NCBI GenBank assembly: GCA_025201365.1
Contig: JAIXMF010000002.1
Coordinates: 2,285,015 to 2,349,014, forward strand
DNA: 64,000 nucleotides
Direction: 5' to 3'
Origin: Syncephalis plumigaleata
Taxonomy: Eukaryota; Zoopagomycota; Zoopagomycetes; Zoopagales; Piptocephalidaceae
Under the pieces are notes generated by a model. It had not been told where the DNA came from, made no database searches, and was given only the letters and a program-made list of their open reading frames with translations. A program made the position numbers and the translations under genes. This document shows, piece by piece, positions 24,381 to 36,704 of the stretch (the stretch's first letter is position 1; each line of letters starts with the position of its first letter).

Positions 24381-25429
24381 TATCGATGAAATGGATTACT
24401 ATCCTATTTATTTCACTGAAAGTAGACATTACAAATAAAGCGATTATTGCTAAAAGGAACTAGTACACGATTGTCGTTTTGTTAGGTAAGAACACAAAAT
24501 CACCATGCTAATGTCATACATGCCTGATCAAACTTATTGTATACGCTGTTTGACATTAATGCGGGAAACAAAACAATCTATCCGCATATCCATACATACA
24601 CGCTAGTGTGTGTATTGATCGTTTCGTAGGTCAACCTAAACAAAAGGAATTTTCATACAAGGGAGATGCTTGTTGATGCCGTCTACAATTAGGTTTCTAT
24701 TTCCTTTCCCCTTCTTCACCCGTGTCGCGAGAACCTTTGCCATGCATTGTTTTGATGTGGTAACACCAAGTTTATACTGTTGCTAATACAGTTCGTCGCA
24801 TATCATTCCATAAAATACCTGCCCCACTCTCCATGATTGTTCGGATAAATCATGGTGCAATAGACGACCATATGGTGTGTGTGCATGCATATGTTGTGAA
24901 TTAGACTGTTTACGGGTGAACAACCCGCTACTTTGACGCAATGCATCAGTATCTCCGTAATGGAATAGGAAGGAAACGGAAGCGAGAGAATGTGGTCGAC
25001 CATTTGATTTTTATTTATTACTAAATAGTTTGACAACAATTGACGGCGTATCCATGCTATTATTCCGCTTACCATTTTCTCTTTTATTCTCCTTCGTGTC
25101 TACTGGATAGACATACGATTTACTCGTCCTTTCCCACTTTCCATATTAACGTATTGCTCTCGCATTTTCATTGATCGTCAACGTATCACCTCATCTTGTT
25201 CACGCTTAAGATAAACGTCTCTTCCTCTCCCAATTTACGCGTATCATCCATCAACATTTTACATTGATGCAACCTGTTCCGTGTCACACTTAACAACAAC
25301 AAAGCCAACAACGCCACGACAACAACAACAATAGCATTCTTAGAATTATATACACGCATATTGCACCACTCATCCTTCGTTACACGGAATACTGTATGAA
25401 ACACGATTTATGGTAAGCTTACAATAAAT
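24381..25429. other. intergenic
   Basis: About 1.05 kb. A 72-codon minus-strand frame at 25186-25404 starts with an ATG and has one hydrophobic run (AIVVVVVALLALLLLSV), so a small membrane protein is conceivable but unsupported by anything else. The rest shows no gene. Confidence 0.35.
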
Positions 25430-26918
25430 ATGGCATATGTATACCGTATTAATAATTCAGTTCTTGTATGTAATCATTTCAATCCATGCTATTGCTCGGT
25501 CATTATCAGTCAACACAGCCCATGGGTTGTTGTCACGTTTGTACGGTATTTCTCAATGATTACAACATGGTTATCCAATTCTAGTAGCCGGTTTATTCAC
25601 AAGTCAATAGCATTATTCCGTGATTATCGTCATATTTTAGCCATTATCTATTGTCATTACTATTTGTTTGGTACTAGTGCTCGTAAGTGTATTACACTAT
25701 TATCATTTACAATTACGATATTTACTAATGATTATTACATCTAGATGCACATATGATTATCACCGTTGCCCCATCAGCAAGTAATCCACTATCACCAAGA
25801 GCGATTACTCTAACATTACTGGCCATTCTACGTACTTTTATTATATTAACCGCATTCACTTGTGGAATATACTTGCTTATCCGACGCTTATTACTCGTAA
25901 GATGGATTAAAATTGCTGATACGGCCAAAGACATTGGTGCAGGCACCATCTCCATTGCTTCAACCTGCTATTACTCTCTACGGTAGGGGAAACAAGTAAC
26001 GTCATGGCCTTACTACACAGCTGCTACAGTCTGACGAGCGGACAAGCCTCGAGTTGTCTGGCTCCCGACGCCTGGATGATCACTACGGGTGCCATTACCG
26101 AGAGCCTAATACGAGTGGCACTGCCCTTGAATGTGTCGACCATTTCTCTATTACTCTTCGTGTGCTTTCCCGTATTGATTCTACAACGATATCATTACTT
26201 TGAGTGTAATCGACTCGCTTTACTGCCCACTAGGAGTGCACTAATTGCACCGGGTACAATGATGGGTAAGGAGGATCGTGTACTCGTGGATCACTCGTCT
26301 ATCTACGATTTGACATTCTCTATCGATAAAAATGGCAAATTGCATGGCGAGGAGCACGCCACTATGCAATGGGTCAAGCCCGTTAAAAATACCAACGCAA
26401 TTGCCAATAACACGGAAAGTAACCATGATAGCGATAATGCCAGTGTTCATTCACATTCACATTCACTTCCTGCGTCATCACCATGTGCACCTGGTATGAT
26501 CTATGCCGGCGAGATACCTACACGTCAGGAATCGATACCGATAGATGACGACTCGTCCAACCGTGGAATGACTGGCATTGAACAACATCGCTACAGCGGT
26601 ATATTCATGACAGATGCGAATCATACGTTTAGTGCCGATGTTAGTCATTTCCCGAACATCGACGCGGATGGATCGATCATTCAGATTGTAAACGACATCG
26701 AACTAGATCCTACACCGCCGATAAACGGCTATCCCTATACTAATGAAGGAATACTAGATAACGACAATGATTCATCCTACGAGACTGTAAATAGCAATGC
26801 GGCCAGTAGTTTCATATCCTACAATAGTGGATCGCATCAGGTATCGAGGCGTAATTCCAATTCGTCACTTTTCGATCTACCACGACCGTCCACCCCTCGT
26901 GACAGTCTATTCATGTGA
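25430..26918 (+). CDS. unknown multi-pass membrane protein with long Ser-rich cytosolic tail
   Basis: Not recognised. Three exons (25430-25682, 25745-25982, 26030-26918) join in phases 1 and 2 to 459 residues. Exons 2 and 3 are well supported; exon 1 and the start codon are less certain. Hydrophobic segments include AITLTLLAILRTFIILTAF, GIYLLIRRLLLV and VSTISLLLFVCFPVLIL. After the last one, about 230 residues are polar and acidic, ending in a Ser/Arg/Pro cluster (SRRNSNSSLFDLPRPSTPRD) that looks like a phosphorylation-regulated tail. The small third exon intron is only 47 bp. Tail shape recalls receptors or transporters, but there is no motif to say which. It converges with the LMBR1-family gene. 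Confidence 0.6.
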
Positions 26919-27167
26919 ATTGTAGGTAAATCGACGATCAATGTAACGCATAACGTAGATTAATAAACACGTATTCGTAAGCTATGCAAACAATTTAGCA
27001 TGCTGTACATGATTAGATACCTCCAATAATATGATAATAATAATGATTTTATTTGTACTTAATAATCGATAATTTATAGATTGAACATTATAGCAATATT
27101 CTAGTTAAACCAATAGTGTACAATATTTTAATATATATATATATCACATAGTTGTATAGATAATGAT

Positions 27168-29477
27168 CTAGTTTGTCCTTAAGGTAGATAACAAGGTACG
27201 TTCAAGTAGTGTATACGAAACAGATACAAGCATGATACATCGATAGATGGTGGCTAGCCATATTCCCCAATTACCTAGATCGGGCAACTCCAACACCGTC
27301 ATACGCTCTTCGAATGGTGTAAGTGTAGGCATGGCTGTCGCAGTATCGGCTACATCGTTTACAACGACTATTGTATCAGTAGCAATAGTGGATGTATCCA
27401 CACCGGTAATCCATTGCCTATTAATGTCCAACTGTTACATAGCCATAACCACAGGATGGATAGCCATTGACTAGGCGACAATAGGGTGATATACCATGGT
27501 TCCGGTGGAGGTGGAGGCGGTAGAGGAATTGCTGCCTGAGCCGATGCCACTAAATTATCGGCTGCATCGGCAAGACTCGCTGAATCGGATAGACCGAGTA
27601 TAGCGGTCAATATTGGTAAGCCCGCGGCCAGTACAATGCAAACGGCTATGTTGGCAACTGCCACTTTAATGGTGGAACGACCTGGTCTAGGCCAGATTCG
27701 CCGCATGATGGACGTGTCATAAACACCTATGAATAAGCAGGTGGTAAAGTAGACTAGTAGCATAGCGCGTAGCATGCCACTCGTTAACTCGCTGGCAGGC
27801 AACCAGCGTAGCCATAATAGCGGATCTAGTGCACCCTCCTTTAATGGTATAGCCAGGGTGACTAAACCACGAATAAGCGCCAATGCCATTCGTAATTGCA
27901 ATAGCCACCATGAGAATGTCGCTATGATTGATACCAATAGGAATTCACTATTACGCCATGTAGGTGAGATACGCATTTCAGTCTGAGCTAATTGTCGATC
28001 ATTTGCCAGTTGTCTTAATCGATGCAAAGCCGTATGAGTTGCTAAGCCATGATCACCATTAATGCTAGAGGGTGTAGTAGCAGCAGTTGTTGTTGTTGTT
28101 GTTGTTGTTGTTGATGTGGTAGAATCAATGGCAATGGGCGGTGTTTTCGATTTAGATAGTGATGATATAGGAATACTGAAATAACCTTCAGGCATAGTAA
28201 GAGCGCGAGGTCTAGATGTAGTAATGCTAGGTATAGATAGCTGATTTGATGTATTGCCAGTAGTAGTGGAGTAGTGACAGCGTAGTGGCGGTGGGAGTGA
28301 GCGTAGTCACCGTAGACGCAAGACGTCGTTGCCATACTGCCTCTTCGAATCCTATCACATCAATACTCTCTTGTACCTTACGACGATGCCATAATGGTAT
28401 GGGCCAGCGACGTAGTCGTTCAAATAATCGTAGACATCCTCGTGGCACGCAATGAACAGCCACTAGACTGCATACCACGGCCATCCAGCCATCGAGTACA
28501 CCAAGCCATCCAGCTACACCGTGAACACCCAGCATGGATGCAGCTACAAACACGCCACCCGCGGCTAGTGTAGCGACGAGCAGCCAATTGATGATCGCCT
28601 CCCGTAAACGAACTAGACTCCCTCTTAGATCCGCGCTACCACTGCTCGTTTTACGTGTTCCCATCTTGCCATGACTGTGATGCGCATGACTACTATTGTC
28701 CACGGACACGCTAATATTCTGTACCGCTTCCGAATAGAAATAGGTGATGGGCAATAATGCGTATACCGCGAGATTGGCCGAGTAAATCGCGTACTGGTGT
28801 AGTTTAGCCACTAACGACGTGTTCAACCATTGCCAATAGTAATGCTGATAGGACCAATGCATGACACCCTCTAGTAGCACGGTGCCAGGTAACCATACGA
28901 GATTGAAAATGACAGCAGCCAAGGCCAGCACACATAGTAGCTGCGTAAATAGCGTCTCATCATCACCGTCGTCATCAGTGTCAGTATCTTCTTCGGGGCG
29001 ACTAGCATTACTACTAGTACCACTACTACTATTTAGTATGTTTGCTGCTGTTACTGTTGCTGTTGTCGTAGTAGTATGTGGCTGGCCACGAATAGGACCG
29101 CCACGTCGCCATATTTCTTTGGTGGCCAAATCATAGGCGGACAACTGGAATGTATCGCCGTTTATAATCTGGTCTGTATTCCGTTCACTGAAACGCGCTG
29201 ATTCCGCCGTCCAGTGTTTCAGTTTAGGCGTAGGCGAACGATTCCGTTTAGTAAAACTGTTGTTTGCTGTGCCGCCGTTTATGCCAAGTTTACCGGTCCC
29301 ATTATCGTTATATGCGTTCTTTGGATCACGTCGTAGATGAACGGGGCGCCAGCGGTAATACTGTACCACGCGATAAGCAGTGATGGAACAACCGAGGAAG
29401 ACGAGGAAAGCGACAATATTCTCGCGAACGCCTGCATAGAAATCGTCGCTTATGCTGGTGGTCGACTTTTTAGACAT
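27168..29477 (-). CDS. LMBR1-domain (limb region 1 / lipocalin-receptor-like) multi-pass membrane protein
   Basis: Three exons (29477-28311, 28240-27439, 27367-27168) splice to 722 residues in frame; the introns are 70 and 71 bp. About nine membrane segments are visible, the first at residues 18-40 (IVAFLVFLGCSITAYRVVQY). The second half carries the LMBR1 signature order: an SGMLRAMLLVYFTTCLFIGV-like helix, VYDTSIMRRIWPRPG, then AVANIAVCIVLAAGLP and a final GNWGIWLATIYRCIML helix. This corresponds to the GFYSSPLFRSLRP...GNCVCLLVLSSALP region of animal LMBR1L. A cytosolic Thr/Ser-rich loop (poly-Thr near 28085-28110) sits between. Human relatives act as receptor-like or trafficking proteins; the role in fungi is not known to me. 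Confidence 0.7.
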
Positions 29478-30003
29478 ACTGTTCTAAAGAAAGGAAGGGA
29501 GGGAGGGAGGAGGAGGAAGTGAAGGAATGTGAAGGAGAAAAAGGCAAGTGGACACACGGACATCATAAAAGTCGGTTCATTTTTATTAGACTTGTCACAT
29601 GCACTCGCTCGCTCGTTCGTTCATTATAGATTGATATTGCAGGACAAGTCTACGAGTAATAGCATCATAGATATATGTGCGTGTGTGCAATTTAAAAGAG
29701 CACGCGCACATCAATAAAGTGGCAAGTATTCTAATACACAGTTGTAACTGGTCTACATTCATGCATATATGATAACGCAGTATTCATTAATATAGCTACT
29801 ACTTGCTTTGCATCGTATACTAATCAATTTACACTCATGTCAACATAAAGTATATAGATTTATTTAACTCATTACAATGTGGTATAACGAGTTATCATCA
29901 ACAAAAAAAAACATCACATCATCAATAATGGAAATGAAGATAAAACCGATCGTGTAAGCCGTGAACGTTAACATCAAAGGTTGTCGTAACTGCTTGTGTA
30001 ACT
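29478..30003. other. intergenic
   Basis: About 525 bp between two minus-strand genes, with a purine-rich (gga)n run at 29488-29520. It contains the LMBR1-family promoter. No other feature seen. Confidence 0.45.
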
Positions 30004-31844
30004 TTACGCTGCCATGGCTGCCATTTGGTTTGCTGGCTGATTGAGCGTGCTCACCATTGGAGTTATCGGCTGTTGAGTTACCATATTCGCATTCTTTGTA
30101 GAAGCAAGTTGCGTTTGTGGCATGCCAGTGACAGCATTGTTGGTACCTGGCATACCAGTGTTAGGTACACCAGTATTCGCCATACCATTGTTTACCATAC
30201 CAGTATTAGGCATACCATTGTTTACCATACCGTTGTTTGCCATACCGTTGTTTGGCATACCAGTATTAGGCATGCCATTGTTTGCCATACCGTTGTTTAC
30301 CATACCGTTGTTTGCCATACCAGTGTTCGCCATACCGTTGTTAGGTAAGCCTGTGTTAGGTGCACCTGTCGTAGTAGCATCTGTAGCCTGTGCCTGTACA
30401 TCTAGCTGATTGTTAGGCGTGGTCTTTGCTTGTTGTTGCTTTCGCAATTGATCCTCAACAATAGCTTGTTGCTGCATGGTACCAAGATTCATTGCCTTCT
30501 CATTTGCCGAAAGCTGTTTCTCCGCGAGCTCCTTTTGTGCCTTGAGTTGATCATCAGCAAGCTTCATTTGCATTTCCATCTTCTTATCTTCCTTAGCCAA
30601 TGTTGCCGCTGTTAGATTGTTATTCATTGCGTTGACATCCTTAGCCGTTTGGGCTTGTACTTCTGCAGCTTTAACGGTGGCATCGGCTGATATCTGGTTA
30701 CTCTGTGAAGTAGTGTGGGCCGTAACAGCTGCTGGTATTGTAGATGCAACTATCATACCGCCCATCTGGTACTTGGTGCTACTTTGTTCTGACTTGGCCA
30801 TTTGATTCATCATTAAAGCCATGCTTTGCGAGTCCCTATCGTCGTCGTTGTTGTTGTTGCGATTGTTATTATTGTTACGATTGTTATCGAAGTTATAATT
30901 GGTCTCGCCACCCCTATAGCTGTCTGCTTCACCACGTCTATTGCCGTTTGTTTCACCAGTATGCTGCTGTTGCTGTTGTTGCTGTTGCTGTTGCTGTTGC
31001 TGCGGCTGCTGCTGTCCATTATTGTTGGGCGTATTACTTCCATTAGCATTAGCATTGGTATTAGCATTAGCATTAGCATCAGACTTGGTAATCGTATTGG
31101 CGTTAGCATTGGCGTTGGCATTAGCATTGGTATTGGCATTAGCATTAGCATTAGCATTAGCATTGGTGTTGGCATTGGTGTTGGCATTGGTATTGGCATT
31201 AGCATTGGTGTTGGCATTGGTATTGACGTTGGTATTGACGTTGGTATTGGCGTTGGTATTGGTGTTGGCATTAGCATTGGTGTTGGTATCAGACTTGGTA
31301 ATCGTATTGCTGTTTGCACCATTGTTTGCAACTTGAGCGTTGTTTACATTTGTAGTGGCAGAATTTGCAGTTGTTACACCGTTCTGATTACCATTCATGC
31401 TCCTTGTGTTACTTGTAGTAGGCATTACGTTCGTTGCAGTGTTTGGAAGAACGAGTTGTTGTGGTCCTGTATTTCCAGCTGTCATCCCTGGCCTAGGCGC
31501 TAGATTGTTCACCATGGGTTGAGTTTTAGGGATTGTATTGGTGAATGGATTCTTGATAAGCGAAGGGAAGTTAAACATAGATGTTTTTACAGAATTAGCC
31601 ATATTGCCTAATCCCGTGGATGCCGCCGGAAGACTGGGTGGTTTAAATGAGCCAGAGCTACCTCTAAGCAAAGCTCCAAACTATTTGAGCATATAACACG
31701 ATTAATTGGCGATTATAATAGGTAGCACATCATAATTAAAACACTTACATTGATAGGAGCAGCATCGGCTGAATTCATCATTCCATTGTCGTTTGCCACA
31801 GCTATCAAGGCTATGCAGAGCACAGCTGTCGTTGACACACGCAT
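30004..31844 (-). CDS. secreted low-complexity Asn/Ala/Gln repeat protein
   Basis: Two exons (31844-31749, 31680-30004) join in phase 0 to 590 residues. Exon 1 is almost exactly a signal peptide (VSTTAVLCIALIAVAND plus a short mature start). The body has no globular family match. In order it shows a Pro/Ser/Asn-rich region, a (NAN/NTN)-type repeat of about 85 residues (31040-31300), a poly-Gln tract, an Asn/Arg segment, a charged helix (EDKKMEMQMKLADDQLKAQK), and a second repeat built on NNGM/NTGM pentapeptides (30150-30350). Repeats are encoded by near-identical DNA units, so length should vary between strains. Likely an extracellular or wall-associated disordered protein; adhesin or spore-coat roles are guesses. 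Confidence 0.75.
30150..30355. repeat. 15-bp tandem repeats coding NNGM/NTGM pentapeptides
   Basis: On the plus strand, units of the form cataccgttgtttgc or cataccagtattagg recur about a dozen times. They lie inside the secreted repeat-protein gene and keep its reading frame. Confidence 0.85.
31040..31300. repeat. 6/12-bp minisatellite coding Asn-Ala/Asn-Thr repeats
   Basis: On the plus strand the units attagc, attggc and attggt (g/c variants) recur for about 260 bp. The repeat is in frame in the secreted repeat-protein gene. Confidence 0.9.
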
Positions 31845-32949
31845 TATGGCTGTATATGATAGAGTAGACGTTGTGAGCTATAACAATCCTACGCTAAACT
31901 GTATCGACCTCGCTTACCTATCGTAATTGTTGTGAAATTTCTAGGTGGTTCTCGATTGAAAAATTCCTAAGAAGCGTGATATCGAGAAGAGTATCAGAGA
32001 CGTATAATGGACGAGGTAGATGGTTAAAGTGCTTTTTGAACGAGGAGGAGAAAAGCTCTAGTGGTTTGACTTCGGATGTAAGTGATAAAAAAGTGAGTAA
32101 GTTTGGCGAGACCAGCACGCGATAGACTAAATATTGAATAGACACACATGTTAGCGGAACTGGATGTTTTTTTATCGCTAACTTGCAGACATCTTACGAT
32201 GGATCGAGTCATTGTTTATTTGAAAGAGCGTACGAGCAATGGCCCATTAAGTATATTAACATGGACGCTTATGGTAATGGCTAATTAACCACTAATTACA
32301 TGGTCGATTATGGTAATTGACGCATTACATTCTATCTTTGTTGTGTATGTAGTTTTTATCCGTCAGATGATGGGAAAACTTGAAAACGTCTAGAAGAAAT
32401 AGATAAACGATTGTACAAATGGAGTACAAAGTCATAAGGAGCACCACTAATGAGGACATAGTCATAGGAGCGGTTCTTCAAGTGTACCATGACCATGTGG
32501 TTTAGCTTGCTCTATAAAGGTAAATGGAAAGACCTACTAATAATTCGAATTGTCTCGTTTAAAACAAATAGCACATACGAGATCATCTGTAGTCTATGTA
32601 TGAGAATAAGCTATGTACACTATAGCATAAAAATAGTACTTATAAATAACTTGTAGCTCAATCATGATTTATTATTAGTACTAGTATTGATATTCAAGTT
32701 GTTTATATTGTAATGTAGATGTATAAACAAATGGACGTTAATAAAGATCATCATCATCATCATCATCATCATCGTGTAACAATAATAATTCCTCATAATG
32801 GCGTCACAGGCCAATGTCACCATTATTATACCTTCTCTTTCTTGCTTCGTTCTTTAATCACACATCACGTTGTCAAGATTGTTTTCCTATTGTTTATTTG
32901 GTTGGAATAGCTATTAGACGTCGTCTATCGTCTATTTGTTTGTTTATCC
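31845..32949. other. intergenic between divergent genes
   Basis: 1.1 kb between the starts of the secreted repeat protein and the CAAX protease. Short frames on both strands lack any support. A (cat)n run lies near 32751-32774. Both promoters must be here. Confidence 0.45.
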
Positions 32950-34658
32950 ATGGCTGACGTCAAGATTCCAGCCACTACCGATAGCTTTGAGGCATCAGTG
33001 GGGAATACCATTCCTTACAAGGAGTTGGTACTCGGGTTCTCCTATGTAGTCTACCTACTCGAGCAGTATATCAAGTAAGTCGCGATCTACTTATATAGGA
33101 TTGTATTGTGATCAGATTCAGTGGTATTTACCTTTTACTACTTGAATAACTACTAGTATACGCCAGCATCGTAAATTACGCTCTACGATCCGTCCGGCTG
33201 CCCTTTCCGATATCGTTGAAGAGGAGGCGTTTGTACGCGCTCAAGCCTATGGACGGGACAAGTCACGATTCCGGTTCATTCAAGAAGCTTGGGGTTTGCT
33301 ACTTACTACGATTACCCTATGGTACGACTTGCTCCCTTTGTTATGGCATGCTGTAGGAGTTGCCCTTGATCGTTATGCAGGATTATCAGCAGAATATGAG
33401 GTGAGTATTCATTCATCAATGAATGGATGATGAACTGTTGTATTAATTATGACGATAATGCTAGATTACACGATCTGTTGTATTCGTACTTGTACTATCA
33501 GTGCTAAGCTCGGTGATTAACATTCCATTCAGTTTATATGGTACATTTGTGATTGAGGAACGACATGGATTCAATAAGCAAACGCTACGTTTGTTCTTTA
33601 CTGATCTAGCCAAGTCACTATTGATATCTGCCGCAATTGGTGCACCATTAATTGCTGTATTCCTGTCGATTATTAATTGGGCCGGTGAATCATTCTACTA
33701 TTACGTGTGGATGTTCATGTAAGTGAATGAGATGCGAATAATGAATCTTGCGTGTATTCTCTTCTATTTATTGACTACTTGATTGATATCAATAGGGTTG
33801 TATTCCAATTGATCATGATTACCATTTATCCTACATTGATTCAACCATTGTTCAACAAGTTTACACCATTGCCTGAGGGTCATCTACGCAGCAAGATTGA
33901 AGCGTTAGCTGCTCGTATTCAATTCCCTTTGACGAAATTGTACGTCATTGATGGAAGTCGTCGATCAAGCCATAGCAATGCTTATTTCTTTGGTTTCTAC
34001 AAGAATAAGCGTATCGTATTATTCGACACGTTGCTTGAGCATTCCACGGAGGAGGAAGTATGCGCCGTGTTGGGTAAGTTGATATGTGGTTCAGATGAAC
34101 ATCAACAGTTGTCAACATGTAGTTAACTCGTCATTCTCGTCATTGTGCACTTGCTGCCAGGACATGAACTAGGTCATTGGAAGCTCAATCATATGGTTAA
34201 GAATCTAACTGTTGCACAAGTCCATTTGTTTACCGTTTTCTACTTGTTCTCTCATTGCTATCGCGATATCAATTTGTATCACGCCTTTGGTTTCACCGAT
34301 AATACAATGCCCGTACTGATCGGCTTCCTTCTATTTAACTATATTTTCTCACCGGTTGAAAGTATACTAAGCTTTATGATGAACATGCTTAGTCGCAAGT
34401 ATGAATTTGAAGCAGGTTAGTGTGGTGCACTCCTATATACATACTACTTTGCTTGATGTTTGCTAATCTCTGATTGACTTCATTCTACTAGATGCATTTG
34501 CTAAGAAACTAGGCTATACCGAAGACTTGAAGAGCGGTCTAATTAAGCTACACACGAAAAATCTCGGTGACATGAATCCTGATCCATGGTTCTCGGCCTA
34601 TCATTTCTCGCATCCACCACTCGTGGAACGTTTAGCTGCTTTAGGCAAAACCGAATAA
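32950..34658 (+). CDS. STE24: CAAX prenyl protease 1 (Ste24, M48A zinc metalloprotease)
   Basis: ER-membrane protease that removes the AAX tripeptide from farnesylated proteins such as mating pheromone precursors and helps clear clogged translocons. Six exons (32950-33074, 33157-33400, 33465-33718, 33796-34073, 34161-34415, 34492-34658) splice in frame to 440 residues, the normal family length. Diagnostic blocks: [48 protein letters not shown], the zinc motif [10 protein letters not shown], and the third ligand in KYEFEADAFA. The HELGH codons begin right after an intron. Multiple hydrophobic segments match the barrel-forming helices. No missing residue was seen. Confidence 0.95.
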
Positions 34659-34861
34659 ATACCGTATTCGTAGGAATAAGCGGGTAATTACCAGTACATC
34701 TATCGAATGTTCTATCAATGTTTCACGTTATTTATTATAATATCAAATTGATCAATCTAAGGGAAGAGAGAGAGAGAGCGAGAGTGGAACCGATCAATTA
34801 ACTAAGTCAAACTAAACTAAAAATGAAAGATTAATAGATAACAGTAAATAGCGACGTGTTT

Positions 34862-36704
34862 CTATGCACCCATCCACATACTAATGGCGATCACTGCCAC
34901 ACCAACTAGTAGCCATGTACCAATGGCACCGAGTCGTTTCTGTCGCCAATAAGTCAAACGATGTCGATAATAGCCGGCATTGATGGCACTATTAGCATGC
35001 GCTAATAGTTCACCTTCCATCGATTCAGCCTCATTCAGGGCGGTTTGTCGTGCTGCAATATAGGCACTACTCACTGCAGCTGGATAGGCACCTAGTACGG
35101 CTACCGCCATCATGACACCTGCACCCATGGCGAATGCAATACCCGCCACCATTGACGAGTGAGGCTGACTCGGATTACTACCGGAACGTGACGCATCCTG
35201 TTCCGCCGTATTTAACGCCATGCCAATGAGTGCACCCAACGGTTGAGCCAGTCCACCGAGTAGAGCGGCAGCCCAGAATGCACGCCATCTCGAACCAGTG
35301 GCAGTGTAGACGGGCACAGAGATGGCGAGACCATCAGGAATGTTATGCACGAGTATGGCCATGAGTAAAGACCAACCAAGTGAGGCGGATGTACTCGCAC
35401 CGAGGAATGTGATCATGCCCTCGGGTAGTTTATGCAAGGCAACGGCCAACGCCGTTTGAATAGCCATACGTGGTGAGATGCTCGTATCCGATAATGATTC
35501 ATTGTAGAGTGCGGCGATCGATGGACTATGATCAGTATCATGATGGTGGTGGTGATGATGATGTGAGTGTGAGTGTGGCTTCTGTTGGCAAGTATGTGTG
35601 TTGGCGCAGCAGGAGGATTCATGCGATGATGTCGAGAGACAGGCGAGTTTAACAAGGAGGAATGTGCCGTGTTTTGCTTAGTATGATTACAATAGTAAAT
35701 GGTATTATCTTCTATGGGTGCAATGCTAGTAGTGGCATGACAATGCGATATATCAGTAGTCGTAGAATAGGTCCATAATCGATTTTGACGCTGTTTATCC
35801 GCTTTTCTAAGTATACACTCGTTGCTGGTTCAGACGATTGATCAGTAGTTGTACTATGCTGATGCTGATGTGATGGTGATGATGATTTCCTCTATGATAT
35901 GTAGATTGATGGGTGCAACCATCTAGTTTCAATACCGGCTGTGTCGATCTAGGTTCTATATCAATGGAATGCGTGTTAATGGAGATATCACCCGATGGAG
36001 GCTTTAATCCAGATGTATATGGCTGTGCATTTGGTGTTATCAACGCAGTATGTTCATCCGCAATGGGTGGAGCAATGGAGTGAGAATGATCAGCAGTTGC
36101 AGCATTCGAGGTTGTTGTACAAGCACATTGCGCCATTGAATGAGGTGCAATACGATGAACGATATAGGCACTTAGCTGCGCCAGTGCAATGCCCAAGAAG
36201 AACAGTCCGAATAGCCATAGATCCACGTAGTCATCATTGAATTGACGTGTAGCTAATAGGTGACTGCGTGATTCTGGGAGTAGTAAATATAAACTAGTAA
36301 ACACCTATCATATAAATGAATAGATTGTTTGTTCGTTTGTTCGTTTGTTTGTTAATATCAATGTTATTATCGATTACAAGAGTGACATGTATTACATACC
36401 AGTGTGCCAACTGTAAGACCTAACGTGGCTGATAAGAATCGAGGGGAATCCATAAGCTGAAAGCCAGGAGACACGAGCTTTAGTCGAATAGCCAGCACAT
36501 CAACGAACACGATAGCCGCTATATTAAACGTATAACATATATATAGAAGTTAGTAGAGTGGATAAAATAGAATAACCTATATAAAGTGCAGACTCATATA
36601 GTAATAAAAGACCGTGACTTACCACCGACAATACAACTAACGCTAGATGCTAATATAAATAGCCATGCTTGCTTAGATGAATAGCCGTCTACCACCTCGT
36701 CCAT
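34862..36704 (-). CDS. ZIP-family zinc transporter (ZRT3/SLC39-like)
   Basis: Expected to move zinc (or iron) into the cytosol, by similarity most likely from the vacuole or an endomembrane store. The first exon starts at ATG 36704 (MDEVVDGYSSKQAW) with one helix; the next gives AAIVFVDVLAIRL and TLGLTVGTLVFTSLYLLLPE. The C-terminal exon has the metal-path motifs ALHKLPEG and VHNIPDG in helices 4-5 and three more helices. Between helix 3 and 4 is a long His-rich cytosolic loop. The loop DNA is hard to read: a segment near 35680-35830 is open in a different frame (CNHTKQNTAHSS) before the frame that leads into HSHSHHHHHHH. One or two introns must lie there, but I could not fix them. Confidence 0.85.

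Noticed and set aside
25186-25404. Possible small single-pass membrane protein on the minus strand.
   Set aside because: Only 72 codons, no conserved feature, and the hydrophobic run comes from an aac/gtt simple repeat.
30826-31503. Long plus-strand frames rich in Ile/Gly/Val/Ala opposite the repeat protein.
   Set aside because: They are shadows of the tandem repeats; the minus strand has the signal-peptide exon and a proper splice junction.
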